Source of the DNA: Heterostelium multicystogenum
Lineage: Eukaryota; Evosea; Eumycetozoa; Acytosteliales; Acytosteliaceae
Length of the DNA stretch: 20,882 nt
Assembly (NCBI GenBank): GCA_003667245.1
Contig: RCNN01000265.1
Span: 1-20,882, forward strand
Reading direction: 5' to 3'
The translations under genes and the position numbers were made by a program. How positions within the stretch are numbered: the stretch's first letter is position 1; every line of letters begins with the position of its first letter. Below, piece after piece: positions 18,480-20,882 of this stretch. Under the pieces are notes generated by a model. That model did not search any database. It was given only the letters and a program-made list of their open reading frames with translations, and was not told where the DNA came from.

Positions 18480-19919
18480 TCAGTACCCGGTGCCTACGGC
18501 AATGGCCAACAACACCATCGCCAGCACCGCATAGATCAGAAACAGCGGCAGGATGTAGCGTGCCCACTGGCCCCAGCCGACGTTGGCGGTGGCCAGCAAT
18601 ACCAACAGGCCGCTGGAGGTCGGGGTGATCATGTTGGTCAGGCCGTTGCCCATCAAAAACGCGAACACCGTGGTTTGCGGGCTGACGCCGGAGAGCTGTC
18701 CCAGCGGCCCGAAGATCGGCATGGTCACCGCCGCCTGCCCCGAGGTGGACGGGATCAGTACATCCAGGCCCAGCTGTGCGAAGAACATGCCGTAGGCCGA
18801 GACCACCGCGCCATGATCGCCCACCAGGTTGGCGAGGTTGTTGACGATGGTGTCGAGCACCTGGCCGGTGCTGAGGATGATTTCCACGGCGGTCGCCAGG
18901 CCGATCAACACACCGGCGATCAGCACCTTTTTCATGCCGTCGACAAAGGCGCTGGCGGCGGTGCTGGCACCCAGGCTGGCGATTACGCTGAACGCCACGG
19001 TCAGCAGCAGGTAGAACGCCGACAGCTCGTGGTATTTCCACTCCCAGCGGTTCGAGGCGTATACCAGGAAACCAATGCCGGCCCCCAGCACGATCAGGTT
19101 CAGGAGGTGGCGCAGGGGCAGCGGTTTGCGTTCGAAGGTGATCTGCGCGCTGGCATCAAACCCATGCTTGCGGATACTCCACAGTACGAACGCGATGCCC
19201 ACCAGCAGGAACGTGCAGTAGGCCAGGACGCGCATGCTCAGGCCGCTGAAAATCGGCAGCCCCACCATCGGCTGCGCCACGGACAGCGCCACCGGGTTGG
19301 AGATGGAGGCCAGGTAGCCGATCTTCACCGAGATGGCCACGATGGCCAGGCCGATCAGGTTCGACAGCCCCAAGCGGTTGGCCATGGCCACCATCAACGG
19401 CACGATCAGGATGAATTCCTTGGCCAGGCCCATGAAGGTGCTGCCGGCGGAAAACACCAGCATCAGGCTGGGCACCAGCACGTAGATATTGCCCCGGGTC
19501 AGCCCCAGCAGGCGTTCTAGACCGGCATCAATTACACCGGCCTTGTTCAACACGCCGAACATCCCACCGATGAACAGCACCATGAAAATCAGCGCGGCGC
19601 GTTTTTCGATGCCTTGGGGAATGGCCATGAAGCCCTCGACCAACGATACCGGCCGAGCGACCATATCGCTGGCCTTGCGCGGTTCGAGGGAGAACAGTTG
19701 GCCCAGGGAGTCGTGCTTTTCCAGCACCTGATAGGAGCCCGGAACCACCAGGCCGTTCTGGCGCTGGAACTTGCCCGAGTTCACCGCGTAGGTGAAGGCG
19801 ACAGCCAGCAGCACGATGCTCAGCAGAATGATGGCCGGGTTGATCTGCTTGCGCTGCGCGGGTTTTTCCACCGGCGTATCAGTGGGCGAGTGGGTACGGA
19901 CGATCTGCGGTTCGGTCAT
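18480..19919 (-). CDS. YfcC-family membrane transporter (C4-dicarboxylate/basic-amino-acid antiporter-like)
   Basis: Intact, 479 residues from the ATG at 19919; a GTG at 19979 would add 20 residues but has no ribosome binding site and no conserved look. About 11-12 hydrophobic helices. The segments IFMVLFIGGMFGVLNKAGVI, YLASISNPVALSVAQPMVGL, IPSTSGQAAVTMPIFGPLGQ and MGNGLTNMITPTSS are hallmarks of the YfcC/ArcD-DcuC-like family, where the two S/T-rich re-entrant loops (SxSGQAA and NMIxPTSS) form the transport site. A cytoplasmic N-terminal tail of about 30 polar residues precedes TM1. It is followed by the CocE-like hydrolase 4 bases downstream and preceded by a LysR gene 108 bases upstream, all on the same strand. 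Substrate is not determined: family members carry amino acids, dicarboxylates or short peptides. Confidence 0.9.
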   Translation of the reverse strand: MTEPQIVRTHSPTDTPVEKPAQRKQINPAIILLSIVLLAVAFTYAVNSGKFQRQNGLVVPGSYQVLEKHDSLGQLFSLEPRKASDMVARPVSLVEGFMAIPQGIEKRAALIFMVLFIGGMFGVLNKAGVIDAGLERLLGLTRGNIYVLVPSLMLVFSAGSTFMGLAKEFILIVPLMVAMANRLGLSNLIGLAIVAISVKIGYLASISNPVALSVAQPMVGLPIFSGLSMRVLAYCTFLLVGIAFVLWSIRKHGFDASAQITFERKPLPLRHLLNLIVLGAGIGFLVYASNRWEWKYHELSAFYLLLTVAFSVIASLGASTAASAFVDGMKKVLIAGVLIGLATAVEIILSTGQVLDTIVNNLANLVGDHGAVVSAYGMFFAQLGLDVLIPSTSGQAAVTMPIFGPLGQLSGVSPQTTVFAFLMGNGLTNMITPTSSGLLVLLATANVGWGQWARYILPLFLIYAVLAMVLLAIAVGTGY

Positions 19920-20027
19920 GCTGGTTGCCCCGGTGTGCGCTGTTATTGTTGTGTCGGGTGACACTTGTGGAGCGGACACTAGGGCAAAGTTTTAGCGGCG
20001 ACAACGTTATGCGCGGGCTGGGTTGGG

Positions 20028-20882
20028 CTATGCGTTTTGTGCGGCCAGGCGGTGCTTGAGGTGCTCGGCAAACGCCGTCACCACCTTGGACCTGGGTTCA
20101 TCCGCGCGAAACGCCAGGCCGAATGCATAGGGCAACGCGGGTCGAAACGGGCGGACCACAATCGGCAAATGCATGAAGTGGCTGGCCAGCAAACCATTGA
20201 CGATCGACACCCCCAACCCCTCGGCGACAAAGCTGCACGCGGCGCCCACCGAGTGCACTTCCACCCGCACCTGTGGCGTCAGGTTGGCTGCGCGAAACAC
20301 CTGGTTCAACTCCGCCCGCAGGGCCCGTTGCCGGCCCAGCATTACCAGCGGCACGTCCCGCAAGTGTTGCACTTCGATGCAGGCGTGGCGGGTCAGCGGA
20401 TGGTCAGCGGGCATCACGCACACGCCTTCGGTTTCCAGCACCGGTTCAATCTCGAAGTCGGGAATCTCGGTAGGCAAGCGCACAAAACCGAGGTCGGCGG
20501 AACGGTCGAGCACGGCCCGTTCGATCATGTCGTAGGAACCGGTCAGCAGCTCGACGACGATGTCTTCCCGGCCCTTGAGAAACTCGGCGACGATCCGCGG
20601 CAGCAGCTCCTGGGTCATGCTGGTGGGCACCCCGACCTTGATCAGGCTTTTGCGCGAACGGCCCACGCGCATCTCATCTGCCAGGCGCTGGATACGCTGC
20701 ATGCCGTCGACCAGGCCGGCCACTTCGGCGAGCAGTTCTTCAGCCTCCGGGGTCGCCATCAAGCGGCCCTTTTTGCGCAGGAACAACGCGAAACCCAATG
20801 CCTCTTCCAGCTGGCTCAACAACCGGCTGACCGCGGATTGCGACAGGCCCATGCGGGTCGCCGCACCGATGGTCGAACCGGT
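20028..20882 (-). CDS. LysR-type transcriptional regulator, 5' end outside the window
   Basis: The reading frame is open from the window edge to TAG at 20028-20030, about 284 residues, missing only the first 20 or so. The visible N-terminus IGAATRMGLSQSAVSRLLSQLEEAL is the recognition helix region of the LysR HTH, followed by the usual LFLRKKGRLMATPEAEELL hinge. The effector domain has typical landmarks: IKVGVPTSMTQELLPRIVAEF, LGFVRLPTEIPDFEIEPVLE and VGAACSFVAEGLGVSIVNGL. It lies 108 bases upstream of the YfcC-family transporter on the same strand and is its likely regulator, with the operator probably in that gap. No inducer can be read from the sequence. It has no frame break. Confidence 0.93.
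   Translation of the reverse strand, partial: TGSTIGAATRMGLSQSAVSRLLSQLEEALGFALFLRKKGRLMATPEAEELLAEVAGLVDGMQRIQRLADEMRVGRSRKSLIKVGVPTSMTQELLPRIVAEFLKGREDIVVELLTGSYDMIERAVLDRSADLGFVRLPTEIPDFEIEPVLETEGVCVMPADHPLTRHACIEVQHLRDVPLVMLGRQRALRAELNQVFRAANLTPQVRVEVHSVGAACSFVAEGLGVSIVNGLLASHFMHLPIVVRPFRPALPYAFGLAFRADEPRSKVVTAFAEHLKHRLAAQNA

Noticed and set aside
17354..18628. A 424-codon open frame on the + strand
   Set aside because: It runs antisense across the intact CocE-like hydrolase, which has a complete catalytic triad; the + frame has no recognisable domain.

Overview
The window is typical of the Pseudomonas fluorescens group. It is GC-rich, carries two repeat families characteristic of these genomes (a GTGGGAGCGGGCTTGCTCGCG-type REP pair and a CGTTCCCACGC-type repeat), and its proteins read as pseudomonad throughout. 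A dominant feature is sequence quality. From position 1 to about 16,000 nearly every gene is interrupted by one-base slips that leave the family's protein readable across two or three frames. From about 16,600 to the end three long genes are perfectly open. I read the breaks as mostly technical, so genes typed 'pseudogene' here are frame-broken in this text and are not claimed to be dead in the organism.

Left part, + strand (1-3201): the 3' part of a LysR-type regulator, an NAD(P)-binding epimerase/dehydratase-family protein, a REP inverted pair, and a SulP anion transporter with a C-terminal STAS domain. A second compound inverted repeat (3218-3337) separates these from a convergent small secreted LprI/DUF1311-like gene, whose 3' end lies in the repeat.

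Catabolic operon, + strand (about 3880-8139): a palindromic candidate operator, a GntP-family permease, an RpiR/MurR-type regulator with a SIS domain, a D-aminoacylase (N-acyl-D-amino-acid deacylase) and a small glyoxalase-fold protein, closed by a bidirectional terminator. Together these suggest inducible uptake and deacylation of an N-acyl-D-amino acid or a related acidic compound.

Intergenic island (8140-8733): about 440 bases without a convincing gene, containing a 23-24 base direct repeat. It is followed by a 32-codon ORF with a good ribosome binding site and a very strong UUCG-loop terminator. This is a candidate small mRNA or dual-function sRNA.

Right part, - strand (8734-20882): a McpS-like chemoreceptor with a helical bimodular ligand domain; a roughly 1,900-residue dermonecrotic-toxin-domain (DUF6543-like) protein ending in two tandem TIKI/ChaN/EreA-like domains, the first of which has lost both GxxH motifs; and a clean cluster of LysR regulator (5' end outside the window), YfcC-family transporter and CocE/NonD-family hydrolase. 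The transporter and hydrolase are 4 bases apart and probably work together in uptake and hydrolysis of a small ester or amide.

The most interesting items are the tandem active/degenerate domain pair at the end of the large toxin-like protein, and the terminator-bounded small ORF or sRNA at 8578-8722.
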